A stretch of 64,000 nt of DNA, taken from Mesobacillus persicus. GTDB taxonomy: Bacteria > Bacillota > Bacilli > Bacillales > Cytobacillaceae. Every line of letters begins with the position of its first letter. Position 1 is the stretch's first letter. The notes under the pieces were generated by a model. The model was given only the letters and a program-made list of their open reading frames with translations, made no database searches and was not told where the DNA came from. Below, piece after piece: positions 1 to 7,811 of this stretch. The position numbers and the translations under genes were made by a program. Location: assembly GCF_900109925.1 (NCBI RefSeq), contig NZ_FOBW01000004.1, forward strand, positions 62,001 to 126,000. The letters run 5' to 3'.

Positions 1-1278
1 ATCAGGAACCTGGGCGGATTAATGACGATTATGCCAATCACCTTTACAATTGCAATTATTGGAGCCTTTTCAATGGCTGGGTTGCCACCGTTTAATGGAT
101 TCTTAAGTAAAGAAATGTTCTTTACCGGAATGCTTCGTGCCCAGGAAATTGGATTTTTTAATATGGGCACCTTAGGCATTTTATTCCCAATAATTGCATG
201 GGTAGCAAGTGTGTTCACTTTTATTTACAGCATGATTATTGTATTCAAGACATTTACAGGTAAATTTCAGCCTGAAAAGTTAAAAGTGAAGCCACATGAG
301 GCACCGCTTGGACTGTTGATTTCACCAGTTATTCTTGTTTCACTGGTAGTCATTATCGGGCTTTTCCCTAACTTAGTTGCACCACTCATTAATACGGTCA
401 TGGCTTCAATTCTTCCAGGGATGGAATTTGATGTACACATTTACCATTGGCACGGGTTTAATACGGAGCTATTCATGACTATAGGCGTGATTCTCGCAGG
501 TATTCTCCTATATAAGTTCATGCCAAAATGGACGGGTGTTTACACTCGGATGCCTGAAAGATTCTCTTTTAATTCTGCCTACGATAATGGATTAGCAGCA
601 ATTCAAAAGGGTGCTAATCGTTTTACAAATGCTTATATGACGAATTCAATTCGAACGTATCTCATCTATATTTTTGCGTTTTTCATTTTCACACTTGGAA
701 CTACCTTGATTGTGAAAAATGCATTTACACTGGATACTTCGAATGTCGCAAGTATTCATGCTTTTGAAGTTGTCCTAGTGGTAATTATTGCTGTGGGGTC
801 GATTTCGATACTCTTTGCTAAGTCAAGGATGACAACCATCATTTTATTAGGAGCTGTTGGTTACTCAGTTTCCCTGTTCTATGCTATTTTTAGAGCTCCA
901 GATCTAGCCTTAACTCAACTAGTTATTGAGACCGTATCGGTTGCCTTATTCCTTCTGGTTTTTTACCACTTACCTAAAGTTAGCAGGCACGAAGAAACTA
1001 GGCAGTTTAAGATGGGTAATGCCATTATATCCGTGGGAGTTGGGGTTGTCGTGACAATGATTGCCCTCTCAGCTCATAGTGGTAAGGCATTTGATTCAAT
1101 TTCTCAGTACTATATTGAAAATACCTATAAAAAAGCTGCCGGGGAAAACATGGTCAACGTCATTCTTGTTGACTTCCGTGGCTTTGATACATTGTTTGAA
1201 ATTGCTGTACTCGCCATTGCTGCCCTTGGAATCTTTAGCTTAATTAAATTACGGCTAACAAGGGGGAAAGAACAATGA
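1..1278 (+). CDS. mrpA: Na+/H+ antiporter subunit A, C-terminal part (partial)
   Basis: The frame is open from base 1, so the gene starts upstream of the window; about 425 C-terminal residues are visible of a family member that is usually near 800. MrpA is the largest membrane subunit of the seven-part Mrp cation/proton antiporter, related to the NuoL/ND5 subunits of complex I. The visible part begins in the conserved region with the GLPPFNGFLSKE segment, followed by many membrane helices and the MrpA-specific C-terminal domain. It overlaps mrpB by 4 nt (ATGA), so the two are probably translationally coupled. Identity is also supported by the complete mrpB-G set that follows. Confidence 0.95.
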   Translation: MRNLGGLMTIMPITFTIAIIGAFSMAGLPPFNGFLSKEMFFTGMLRAQEIGFFNMGTLGILFPIIAWVASVFTFIYSMIIVFKTFTGKFQPEKLKVKPHEAPLGLLISPVILVSLVVIIGLFPNLVAPLINTVMASILPGMEFDVHIYHWHGFNTELFMTIGVILAGILLYKFMPKWTGVYTRMPERFSFNSAYDNGLAAIQKGANRFTNAYMTNSIRTYLIYIFAFFIFTLGTTLIVKNAFTLDTSNVASIHAFEVVLVVIIAVGSISILFAKSRMTTIILLGAVGYSVSLFYAIFRAPDLALTQLVIETVSVALFLLVFYHLPKVSRHEETRQFKMGNAIISVGVGVVVTMIALSAHSGKAFDSISQYYIENTYKKAAGENMVNVILVDFRGFDTLFEIAVLAIAALGIFSLIKLRLTRGKEQ

Positions 1279-1700
1279 TGAAGACAAATAACGTCATATT
1301 AGAAACAGCCACAAAGGTCATCGTATTCATCATCCTTCTATTTTCAGTCTATATGTTTTTTGCTGGACACTATGAGCCTGGTGGAGGATTTATCGGTGGT
1401 CTGATGGCATCTGGAGCAATTGTGTTGCTCCTCATTGCTTACGATATCAAAACGGTCACAACCATCCTTCCGTTTGATTTCAAGAAGGTAACAGCAGTTG
1501 GACTGTTGTTTGCAGCGGGGACTGCTGCAGGGGGGCTCTTGTTTGACAAACCAATGTTAACCCACTGGTTTACGTACGTTAACCCTCCCCTTTTAGGGAA
1601 AATGTCGCTTCATACAGCTGTGCTGTTTGATATCGGTGTATTTTTAGTCGTCGTTGGCGTGACGATGACCATTATTCAAACGATTGGAGAGAGTGAATAA
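1275..1700 (+). CDS. mrpB: Na+/H+ antiporter subunit B
   Basis: A 141-residue membrane protein with four hydrophobic stretches and the glycine-rich segment YEPGGGFIGGL typical of MrpB/MnhB. It is an essential part of the hetero-oligomeric Mrp antiporter in the cytoplasmic membrane, which exports Na+ in exchange for protons and supports alkaline pH and salt tolerance. The ATG start at 1275 lies in the 4-nt overlap with mrpA; its stop shares one base with the mrpC start. Position in the A-B-C-D-E-F-G order supports the call. Confidence 0.95.
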   Translation: MMKTNNVILETATKVIVFIILLFSVYMFFAGHYEPGGGFIGGLMASGAIVLLLIAYDIKTVTTILPFDFKKVTAVGLLFAAGTAAGGLLFDKPMLTHWFTYVNPPLLGKMSLHTAVLFDIGVFLVVVGVTMTIIQTIGESE

Positions 1701-2041
1701 TGGAGATTTTAATGTCGTTTTTAATAGGGATTATCTTTATGTCAGCAACATATCTTATGCTTTCCAAAAGCTTACTCAGAATTATTGTTGGGACAGGTTT
1801 GCTAAGTCACGGGGTACACTTACTTCTATTAACTATGGGTGGCTTGAAAAAAGGGGCAGCTCCGCTTCTCGGGCAGCATGCTGAGGCATATACAGATCCG
1901 CTTCCGCAGGCGTTAATTTTAACAGCAATCGTTATTGCCTTTGGAATCACGGCGTTATTTCTTGTTGTTGCCTATCGAACCTACCAAGAGCTTGGTTCTG
2001 ACAATATGGAACTCATGAGAGGAAAGGAAGGAAATGAATAG
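1700..2041 (+). CDS. mrpC: Na+/H+ antiporter subunit C
   Basis: A 113-residue protein of the NuoK/MrpC family with three predicted membrane helices. The family contributes a proton-path subunit next to MrpD. The conserved segments GTGLLSHGVHLLLL and the DPLPQALILTAIVI stretch are clearly visible. It overlaps mrpB by 1 nt and mrpD by 8 nt, consistent with one coupled operon. Confidence 0.95.
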   Translation: MEILMSFLIGIIFMSATYLMLSKSLLRIIVGTGLLSHGVHLLLLTMGGLKKGAAPLLGQHAEAYTDPLPQALILTAIVIAFGITALFLVVAYRTYQELGSDNMELMRGKEGNE

Positions 2042-3515
2042 TTTAATCACATTACCGTTACTCATACCGTTTTTTACCGCGATTATCCTAGTCTTTTTCG
2101 CAAAGAACATCCCTGTTCAGCGTTGGATTTCGACAATTGGCTCTATATCGACCATAATCGCTGCTGTGTTTCTAGCGATTACGGTTTATACCGATGGAAT
2201 TCAAACGATGAATTTGGGTAATTGGGAGGCACCCTTCGGAATTACCTTAGTCTCTGATATGACTTCGATCTTGCTGGTCCTAACTACAAGCTTGATTGCA
2301 TTTGTCTGCCTACTTTATTCTTTCCGTTCAATTGGAAAGGAACGAGAAGAATTCTATTATTACCCGTCCTTCTTCTTCTTGGTTTTGGGTGTAAATGGGG
2401 CGTTTACAACTGGGGACATTTTTAACTTGTTCGTCTTTTTCGAAGTCATGTTAATGGCTTCCTATGTGCTGCTCGTACTAGGCGGAACGAAAATCCAGCT
2501 AAGAGAAACGATTAAATATCTGCTAGTGAACATCATTTCTTCCGGTCTATTTGTAATGGGTGTTGCCTATCTTTATTCGGTCGTTGGAACTTTAAACATG
2601 GCCCATATTTCATTACGTTTACACGAGATGGGCCAATCAGGAATCGTGACGGTTATAGCTGTATTATTTCTGATTGTTTTTGGAATTAAGGGAGCTCTCT
2701 TTCCCCTTTATTTCTGGCTTCCTGGTGCCTATTATGCACCACCGGCTCCGGTCATGGCCATGTTTGGGGCCTTATTAACAAAGGTTGGGATTTACTCAAT
2801 TGCGAGAACCTATACCTTATTTTTCACACAGGATGTTGGCTATACTCACGGCCTTTTGGAAATCTTGGCCATTTTCACCATCATTCTTGGGGCCATCGGA
2901 GCGATTGCGTACTCTGATGTCAAAAAAATTATCATCTACAACATCATTGTCGCTGTCGGGGTTATTCTTTTCGGTGTCGCAACCTTTACACCAGAGTCTC
3001 TAACTGGGTCGGTATTTTACCTTATCCATGACATGATTATAAAGGCCGCTTTATTCCTGTTAATTGGCATTATCATTAAAGTGGCGGGAACGAGCAATTT
3101 AAAAGAAATGGGTGGACTGATTCATCGTTACCCAGGACTAGGATGGACTTTCTTCATTGCTGCACTTGCTCTTTCTGGGATTCCCCCTTTAAGTGGATTT
3201 ATGGGCAAAATTCTAATTGTACGCGCTGGAATTGATGCAGGGAATTACTGGGGTTCAGGGATTGTTCTTCTTTCAAGCTTGTTCGTTCTATTCTCTGTCA
3301 TGAAGATTTTCATCAATGGCTTCTGGGGAGAAGCACGTGAATACAAACAACAGGAAAAAGTACCTGTTAAATGGTTACTAACAGCCCCTGTTATCCTGAC
3401 GATTTGTGCCGTTCTTTATGGGCTCGGAACAGAGGCCCTATATCCGATAATATCAACTGCTGCCGAAACATTAAGCAATCCGGAAATTTATATCAATGCA
3501 GTATTAAAGGAGTAG
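2034..3515 (+). CDS. mrpD: Na+/H+ antiporter subunit D
   Basis: A 493-residue polytopic membrane protein of the proton-translocating NuoM/NuoN-like family, of normal length for MrpD. It carries the family signature around FNLFVFFEVMLMASYVLLVLGG, which includes the membrane glutamate needed for transport in characterised Mrp systems, and the later region with HDMIIKAALFLLIG. The ATG is preceded by a strong purine-rich RBS (ggaaaggaagg) inside the mrpC 3' end. Together with MrpA it is expected to form the ion-translocating core. Confidence 0.95.
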   Translation: MNSLITLPLLIPFFTAIILVFFAKNIPVQRWISTIGSISTIIAAVFLAITVYTDGIQTMNLGNWEAPFGITLVSDMTSILLVLTTSLIAFVCLLYSFRSIGKEREEFYYYPSFFFLVLGVNGAFTTGDIFNLFVFFEVMLMASYVLLVLGGTKIQLRETIKYLLVNIISSGLFVMGVAYLYSVVGTLNMAHISLRLHEMGQSGIVTVIAVLFLIVFGIKGALFPLYFWLPGAYYAPPAPVMAMFGALLTKVGIYSIARTYTLFFTQDVGYTHGLLEILAIFTIILGAIGAIAYSDVKKIIIYNIIVAVGVILFGVATFTPESLTGSVFYLIHDMIIKAALFLLIGIIIKVAGTSNLKEMGGLIHRYPGLGWTFFIAALALSGIPPLSGFMGKILIVRAGIDAGNYWGSGIVLLSSLFVLFSVMKIFINGFWGEAREYKQQEKVPVKWLLTAPVILTICAVLYGLGTEALYPIISTAAETLSNPEIYINAVLKE

Positions 3516-3521
3516 TGGGCT

Positions 3522-3998
3522 ATGGCATTTCAAATGTTACTTAATTTTTTTCTTGCATTTCTGTGGATGTTTCTAAAAACGTCGTTCACCCCTGCTGCAT
3601 TTGTGGTCGGTTTCTTTTGGGGGCTCGTCATTCTCTTTATATTTAGAAGCTATTTTCCTGACCGGTTTTATCTTCATCGCGTGGTGGCGATTATCAAATT
3701 GTTTCTGCTGTTTATCAAAGAATTAATTTTGTCTAATCTGAATGTCCTGAAACATGTTTTGAAACCGAAGATGGATATCAAGCCTGGTATCTTTGCTCTC
3801 CCTATTGATTTACAAAAGGATTGGGAGATTATGCTACTAGGCAATCTGATTACACTAACACCTGGAACATTGACAGTAGATATTTCAGATGATAACAAAA
3901 TTCTTTATATTCATGCCGTAAATATTGATGATGTAAAGGAATCGGTAGACAGCATTAAGAACACCTTTGAAAAGGCAATCATGGAGGTGAGCCGATAA
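3522..3998 (+). CDS. mrpE: Na+/H+ antiporter subunit E
   Basis: A 158-residue protein of the MrpE/MnhE family: two or three N-terminal membrane helices followed by a cytoplasmic domain with the conserved NLITLTPGTLTVDI region. MrpE is required for full antiporter assembly and activity in B. subtilis. It begins 6 nt after mrpD and shares 1 nt with mrpF. Confidence 0.95.
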   Translation: MAFQMLLNFFLAFLWMFLKTSFTPAAFVVGFFWGLVILFIFRSYFPDRFYLHRVVAIIKLFLLFIKELILSNLNVLKHVLKPKMDIKPGIFALPIDLQKDWEIMLLGNLITLTPGTLTVDISDDNKILYIHAVNIDDVKESVDSIKNTFEKAIMEVSR

Positions 3999-4285
3999 TG
4001 TTTGATTTTGTACTATACATCACTTTGTTGTGTATCTCACTCGCAATGGTTGGACTTGTCTACCGTGTCATTAAAGGGCCCTCCACACCAGACAGAGTCG
4101 TTGCTCTTGATGGACTAGGAATTAATCTGGTCGCTATAATTGCGATATTGTCTATCATTTTAAGGACAAGCGCATTTCTTGACATCATTCTTCTCATCGG
4201 AATTCTTGCTTTTATCGGAACCGTTACCTTTGCTAAGTTTCTTGAGAAGGGAGTGATTTTGGAACGTGATCGAGATAACCTATGA
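3998..4285 (+). CDS. mrpF: Na+/H+ antiporter subunit F
   Basis: A 95-residue three-helix membrane protein of the MrpF/PhaF family. The conserved KGPSTPDRVVALD segment sits after the first helix. Besides acting in the Mrp complex, the B. subtilis homologue has been linked to bile-acid efflux; that second role is not shown by the sequence. Its stop lies 20 nt inside mrpG. Confidence 0.94.
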   Translation: MFDFVLYITLLCISLAMVGLVYRVIKGPSTPDRVVALDGLGINLVAIIAILSIILRTSAFLDIILLIGILAFIGTVTFAKFLEKGVILERDRDNL

Positions 4286-4634
4286 ATTTATTGTCGGGCT
4301 TTTCATTGTTGTTGGTGGTCTACTAACGCTCGCCGCTACAGTTGGAGCCATCCGTTTTCCTGACGTTTATACAAGAAATCATGCGATCTCTAAAAGTACA
4401 ACATTGGGTGTTACGATGATTCTTGTTGGTACATTGCTTTATTTCTTCCTTTTCGAAGAACATTTTAATTCTCGTCTCGTTCTCGCGATTATGTTTATAT
4501 TAATGACTGCGCCAATAAGTGGCCATTTGATCGGTCGTGCTGCTTATAACTCTGGAGTGAAGTTAGCTGAGCGCACTGTCACCGATGAACTAGAGCGAGA
4601 TAGAAAAAAGGGTAAACAAGCAAATTCCCTGTAA
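4266..4634 (+). CDS. mrpG: Na+/H+ antiporter subunit G
   Basis: A 122-residue MrpG/PhaG protein, the last gene of the operon. Three membrane helices carry the family motif GAIRFPDVYTRNHA. The frame opens with GTG at 4266, giving 20 nt of overlap with mrpF; this is the only upstream start that keeps the first helix intact. A strong hairpin terminator follows immediately. Confidence 0.93.
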   Translation: MIEITYEFIVGLFIVVGGLLTLAATVGAIRFPDVYTRNHAISKSTTLGVTMILVGTLLYFFLFEEHFNSRLVLAIMFILMTAPISGHLIGRAAYNSGVKLAERTVTDELERDRKKGKQANSL

Positions 4635-4641
4635 AATGAGT

Positions 4642-4678
4642 GAAGACCATTAATCTGTGATTAATGGTCTTCTTTGTT
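4642..4678 (+). terminator. Terminator of the mrp operon
   Basis: Perfect 14-bp stem (gaagaccattaatc / gattaatggtcttc) with a 3-nt loop, followed by tttgtt, starting 8 nt after the mrpG stop. Confidence 0.9.
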
Positions 4679-4705
4679 CACGTATCATTAGGATGGAACT
4701 GACAT

Positions 4706-4845
4706 TTATAAAAAGGCTGGTCGGGCACGTAGAGCCCCTCTATCTTACCGGTCCTCAACCTTTTGAGGCTGGTCCGGGCAAAAAAAGACCTTTCTATGTA
4801 GCCTGTCCGACCTCGTTTGAGGATAGTTCGGGCAAATGGCGATAA
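4706..4845 (+). repeat. Degenerate 53-bp tandem repeat array (family T)
   Basis: The core cgggca recurs at 4722, 4775 and 4829 (spacings 53 and 54). Units are diverged, but each can pair just downstream of the core: GGGC with GCCC in unit 1, GGTC with GACC in unit 2. The array lies between the convergent genes mrpG and yuxO. It resembles the arrays at 13.3, 28.0, 37.9 and 51.3 kb in unit length and layout. Confidence 0.65.
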
Positions 4846-4875
4846 CGAACTCGTTCCTTAAAGACAATTTTAACG

Positions 4876-5259
4876 CTAACGATTAATTTTTATAACAGCT
4901 ATCGTACACCTTGATACACTAATTAACTTGTCCTCTTCATCCTTAATTTTAATATCCCACACCATTGTTGTTTTTCCATGATGAAGGACAGTGCCGGTTG
5001 CTGTAACGGTTCCTGTACGTTTGGAACTGACATGGTTTGCATTAATTTCTAAGCCAACCACTGCTTCGGTTTCTTTGTCAACAAGCTCATACCCTCCGAC
5101 ACTTGCTACCGTCTCAGCAAGGGCAACAGATGCTCCGCCATGAAGCAATCCAAATGGCTGCCACGTCCTTTCATCAACTGGCATCGTTGCAACGACCGTT
5201 CCTTTTTCCAATTTAGTGACTTCAATTCCAAGTGAGTCTAAAAGCGTTTTATGATTCAT
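4876..5259 (-). CDS. yuxO: Hotdog-fold thioesterase, YuxO/ComA2 family
   Basis: A 127-residue single-domain hotdog protein of the PaaI/YdiI type. The helix motif H40-G-G-A-S-V-A-L-A-E49-T is present, with the family catalytic glutamate (E49). Relatives hydrolyse acyl-CoA thioesters; some act on 1,4-dihydroxy-2-naphthoyl-CoA in menaquinone synthesis, which is possible here but not shown. RBS ggaggaaatcaaga precedes the ATG. In B. subtilis the gene also flanks mrpG, so the assignment is by synteny as well as sequence. Confidence 0.88.
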   Translation of the reverse strand: MNHKTLLDSLGIEVTKLEKGTVVATMPVDERTWQPFGLLHGGASVALAETVASVGGYELVDKETEAVVGLEINANHVSSKRTGTVTATGTVLHHGKTTMVWDIKIKDEEDKLISVSRCTIAVIKINR

Positions 5260-5454
5260 TCTTGATTTCCTCCTTATTTCTAACGAAAATTATTTTATTA
5301 TGTAATTAATTATCAGTTCGCTATCTCCTACAAAAATCCTCTTTTAGAATCGATTTTACCTTAACCTCCCTCCCTTGAGTATTTTCCTTGTTCATAGAAG
5401 TTGCGGTGATTTCATATATTTAGAATGGCAAATAAACGTAGAAAGGGGAAAAGT

Positions 5455-5769
5455 ATGGATTATTACTATCGTCCTTTCCCACCGGCCAATCCAACTATTT
5501 TACAAAAAGCTGCTCAAAAGGAAATGAGTTTGTTAGAGGATGTAAAGACACTCCTAGAGAAAATCTCCGCTTCCAACCAATTTTCTGCTGATATTATGAA
5601 CGCTGCTCAGGAATCTAACTCCCAAAAGGTGGAAAGATTGATCCGCTCGTCAGGGGTCAGAAATATGCCAGGAGTTTCTTATACACCAGATGGAATTAGA
5701 CTTAATTTTTCCGATGAGTTAAACGGAAAGGAATGTTGCCAATTAAACATTAAACTGAGGTGGCGTTAA
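5455..5769 (+). CDS. yuzC: YuzC-like protein of unknown function
   Basis: A 104-residue soluble protein opening with MDYYYRPFPP, a start that resembles what I recall of B. subtilis YuzC, which lies in the same neighbourhood. No catalytic motif is visible. The ATG at 5455 is preferred over an in-frame ATG at 5425 because gaaagggg lies at the right distance before it. A long amphipathic central part and a beta-rich C-terminus are all that can be described. Function unknown. Confidence 0.7.
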   Translation: MDYYYRPFPPANPTILQKAAQKEMSLLEDVKTLLEKISASNQFSADIMNAAQESNSQKVERLIRSSGVRNMPGVSYTPDGIRLNFSDELNGKECCQLNIKLRWR

Positions 5770-5874
5770 GAAGAAAAGCGCAAGTACCATGACTAGCCCG
5801 AGCCCTGGGTCGCTGGAGCTGGATACTAAAAACGAATACAATTATCCACCCCGTTACCTTTTATAATTTCTAGA
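5770..5874 (+). repeat. Dispersed repeat family A, short copy
   Basis: Begins directly after the yuzC stop with gaagaaaagcgcaag, contains gtcgctggagctggata, and reaches a cttttataatttct tail at 5859-5871 that is shared with the copies at 18.7 and 31.8 kb. The interior is short compared with the 16.2 and 31.8 kb copies. Confidence 0.7.
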
Positions 5875-5882
5875 CAATGACA

Positions 5883-5912
5883 AAAAACAGCTCTATGAAA
5901 AGAGCTGTTTTT
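5883..5912. terminator. Bidirectional terminator
   Basis: 12-bp stem aaaaacagctct / agagctgttttt with a 6-nt loop. The A and T runs on both sides suit termination of yuzC (+) and of the gene at 5926-6135 (-). Confidence 0.85.
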
Positions 5913-5925
5913 AACGACTATCTAT

Positions 5926-6135
5926 TTACCAATAAGGGTAAGGACGTGGTCTTACTCCGTATCCGTATCCATAACCATATGGTGGGTAGGGCGGAACGGG
6001 AGGTCCATAAAATGGTCTAGGACGTACGAGTGCGCCACCTAGCAACCCTCCAAGAACTCCGCCAATAAAAGGTCCCCCGAATAAAAAGCCTGGGCCACCG
6101 ATAAATCTAGAATGTGGGTTTCTCATATTATACAT
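5926..6135 (-). CDS. Small Gly/Pro/Tyr-rich protein
   Basis: A 69-residue low-complexity protein: a glycine-rich, weakly hydrophobic middle (GGVLGGLLGGAL) followed by a Pro/Tyr/Gly-rich tail ending in repeated YG and RPYPYW. The RBS aaaggaggtaagcc is excellent, so it is very likely translated. The composition recalls small spore-associated or envelope proteins of bacilli, but I cannot assign a family. It is monocistronic, with a shared terminator downstream. Confidence 0.7.
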   Translation of the reverse strand: MYNMRNPHSRFIGGPGFLFGGPFIGGVLGGLLGGALVRPRPFYGPPVPPYPPYGYGYGYGVRPRPYPYW

Positions 6136-6254
6136 CTGGCTTACCTCCTTTGTATTGCATAAATCATGCCTTCTCTATTTCATATGCAAATAAGCTCTAT
6201 GATGAGTGGGCAAACATCCAAAAGAAGGGAGAAACCTAGATTATTCAACTATTT

Positions 6255-7568
6255 TTATAGAACCATAGCTGCAATCCACCCAAAAACAATCAAAGGAATA
6301 TTATAGTGGATAAAAGTTGGGACACAAGTATCCCAAATATGGTTATGTTGTCCATCGACATTTAATCCTGCTGTTGGTCCAAGTGTACTATCTGATGCAG
6401 GCGAACCGGCATCCCCTAGCGCTGCCGCCGTACCAACAATCGCAATAGTCGCCATCGGACTAAATCCAAGCTCTATGCATAGTGGTACAAATATCGTTGC
6501 AATAACTGGAATCGTTGAGAAGGACGATCCAATTCCCATTGTCACTAGTAAACCAACAATAAGCATCATGATTGCAGCAAGGGCCTGATTATTACCAATT
6601 GCTGCTGCAGACCACTCAACAAGACCAGCAACATGTCCCGTTTCTTTCAACACATCAGCAAAACCAAAGGCCGCAAGCATAACAAACCCGATAAAGGCCA
6701 TCATCTTCATACCTTCTGTTAAAAGATGGTCAGCATCACGCCATTTAATCGCTCCGCTCAAGTAGATAACCACGATACCTGAAAGTGCACCCATAATCAT
6801 GGAACCAGTTATAATTTGAACAGCAAGGGCCGCAACGATTCCTATGACTGCAAAAATAATGCCTCTTTTTGAATAAACGATTTTCTCAACAGAAATTGTG
6901 TTTTTCTGTTCATATGATCTTGGCTTGCGATAAGAAATAAAAATTGCAATAAGTAAACCGACGAGCATCCCTGCAACTGGTATTAGCATGGCAACTGGAA
7001 TGTCTTTCAAGTCCACCACTAACCCGCTATCAGCCATATTTGTTTGAAGTATACCCTGAAATATCAGCCCGAAACCTGCAGGAAGAAGGATATACGGTGC
7101 TGTTAAACCAAATGTTAAGACTGTAGCAATTAACCTACGGTCGATATTCAATTCATTAAGGATAAATAATAACGGCGGAATTAGAATTGGAATAAAAGCG
7201 ATATGAATCGGAATTAAGTTCTGAGAGAAGATAGCCATTAAACCGATTAAAAAGATAATAAGTACTTTAGAGTAAATTTTAGCCTTCTTGTCCCCATTCT
7301 GACCGATTAATCCAATCATCCAGTCTACTAAAAGATTAGGTAGTCCAGTCGCTGAAATTGCAACAGCAAACCCACCTAGTAAGGCGTAGCTCAATGCAAC
7401 TTCAGCACTACCGCCTAATCCATTGGCAAAGACTTCAATTGTCTTTTCTAATCCTAAGCCACCTGTTAGTCCCCCAACTAGTGATCCGAATATCAATGAC
7501 AAAACAACATTGACTCTAAATAAGCTCAAGATCAGCATAACAAGGACAGCAATCATTACAGCGTTCAT
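6255..7568 (-). CDS. yuiF: YuiF-like transporter, Na+/H+ antiporter (NhaC-like) superfamily
   Basis: A 437-residue polytopic membrane protein with about 11-12 hydrophobic segments. The C-terminal half has the region GIGSSFSTIPVIATIF and the GDAGSPASDSTLGPT motif, typical of the YuiF/Na+-H+ antiporter family. In B. subtilis yuiF is next to yuiE (aminopeptidase), as here, and is annotated as an amino-acid permease candidate. Substrate is not determined by sequence; amino acid export or import coupled to Na+ is the usual guess. RBS is agaggagtcaact. Own promoter is visible upstream. Confidence 0.82.
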   Translation of the reverse strand: MNAVMIAVLVMLILSLFRVNVVLSLIFGSLVGGLTGGLGLEKTIEVFANGLGGSAEVALSYALLGGFAVAISATGLPNLLVDWMIGLIGQNGDKKAKIYSKVLIIFLIGLMAIFSQNLIPIHIAFIPILIPPLLFILNELNIDRRLIATVLTFGLTAPYILLPAGFGLIFQGILQTNMADSGLVVDLKDIPVAMLIPVAGMLVGLLIAIFISYRKPRSYEQKNTISVEKIVYSKRGIIFAVIGIVAALAVQIITGSMIMGALSGIVVIYLSGAIKWRDADHLLTEGMKMMAFIGFVMLAAFGFADVLKETGHVAGLVEWSAAAIGNNQALAAIMMLIVGLLVTMGIGSSFSTIPVIATIFVPLCIELGFSPMATIAIVGTAAALGDAGSPASDSTLGPTAGLNVDGQHNHIWDTCVPTFIHYNIPLIVFGWIAAMVL

Positions 7569-7657
7569 AGTTGACTCCTCTTAAGATGCTTAATGAAGCA
7601 AATTTTTTATAAATACTTTAGTTTGGTAAATTGGTAGAGAACTAAATTACAAGTATT

Positions 7658-7687
7658 AAAATAGCATAGCTTCGATTTTCTTGTCAA
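7658..7687 (-). promoter_or_regulatory. Predicted sigma-A promoter of yuiF
   Basis: On the minus strand TTGACA (7687-7682) is followed after 18 nt by TATTTT (7663-7658), about 90 nt before the yuiF start. The -35 is perfect and the -10 moderate. Confidence 0.5.
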
Positions 7688-7719
7688 TTAGTTTTTTATC
7701 TCTTCTCAATCAATGTCTG

Positions 7720-7750
7720 TGTTAAACGGGAGTGTTCGCGCCAGCAATCC
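7720..7750 (+). repeat. Left-end fragment of repeat family B
   Basis: The stretch ctgtgttaaacgggagtgtt closely matches the left end of the element at 23043-23224 (ctgtgttaaatgggagtgtt); the rest of the element is missing. Confidence 0.55.
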
Positions 7751-7772
7751 TCTAAAAAAGATACACGAAAAA

Positions 7773-7795
7773 AAACCTCCGAATTTCGGAGGTTT
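7773..7795 (-). terminator. Terminator of pepA
   Basis: Stem aaacctccgaa / ttcggaggttt, with a T run on the minus strand, 17 nt beyond the pepA stop. Confidence 0.88.
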
Positions 7796-7811
7796 CTTGT
7801 TCTAGAACAAT

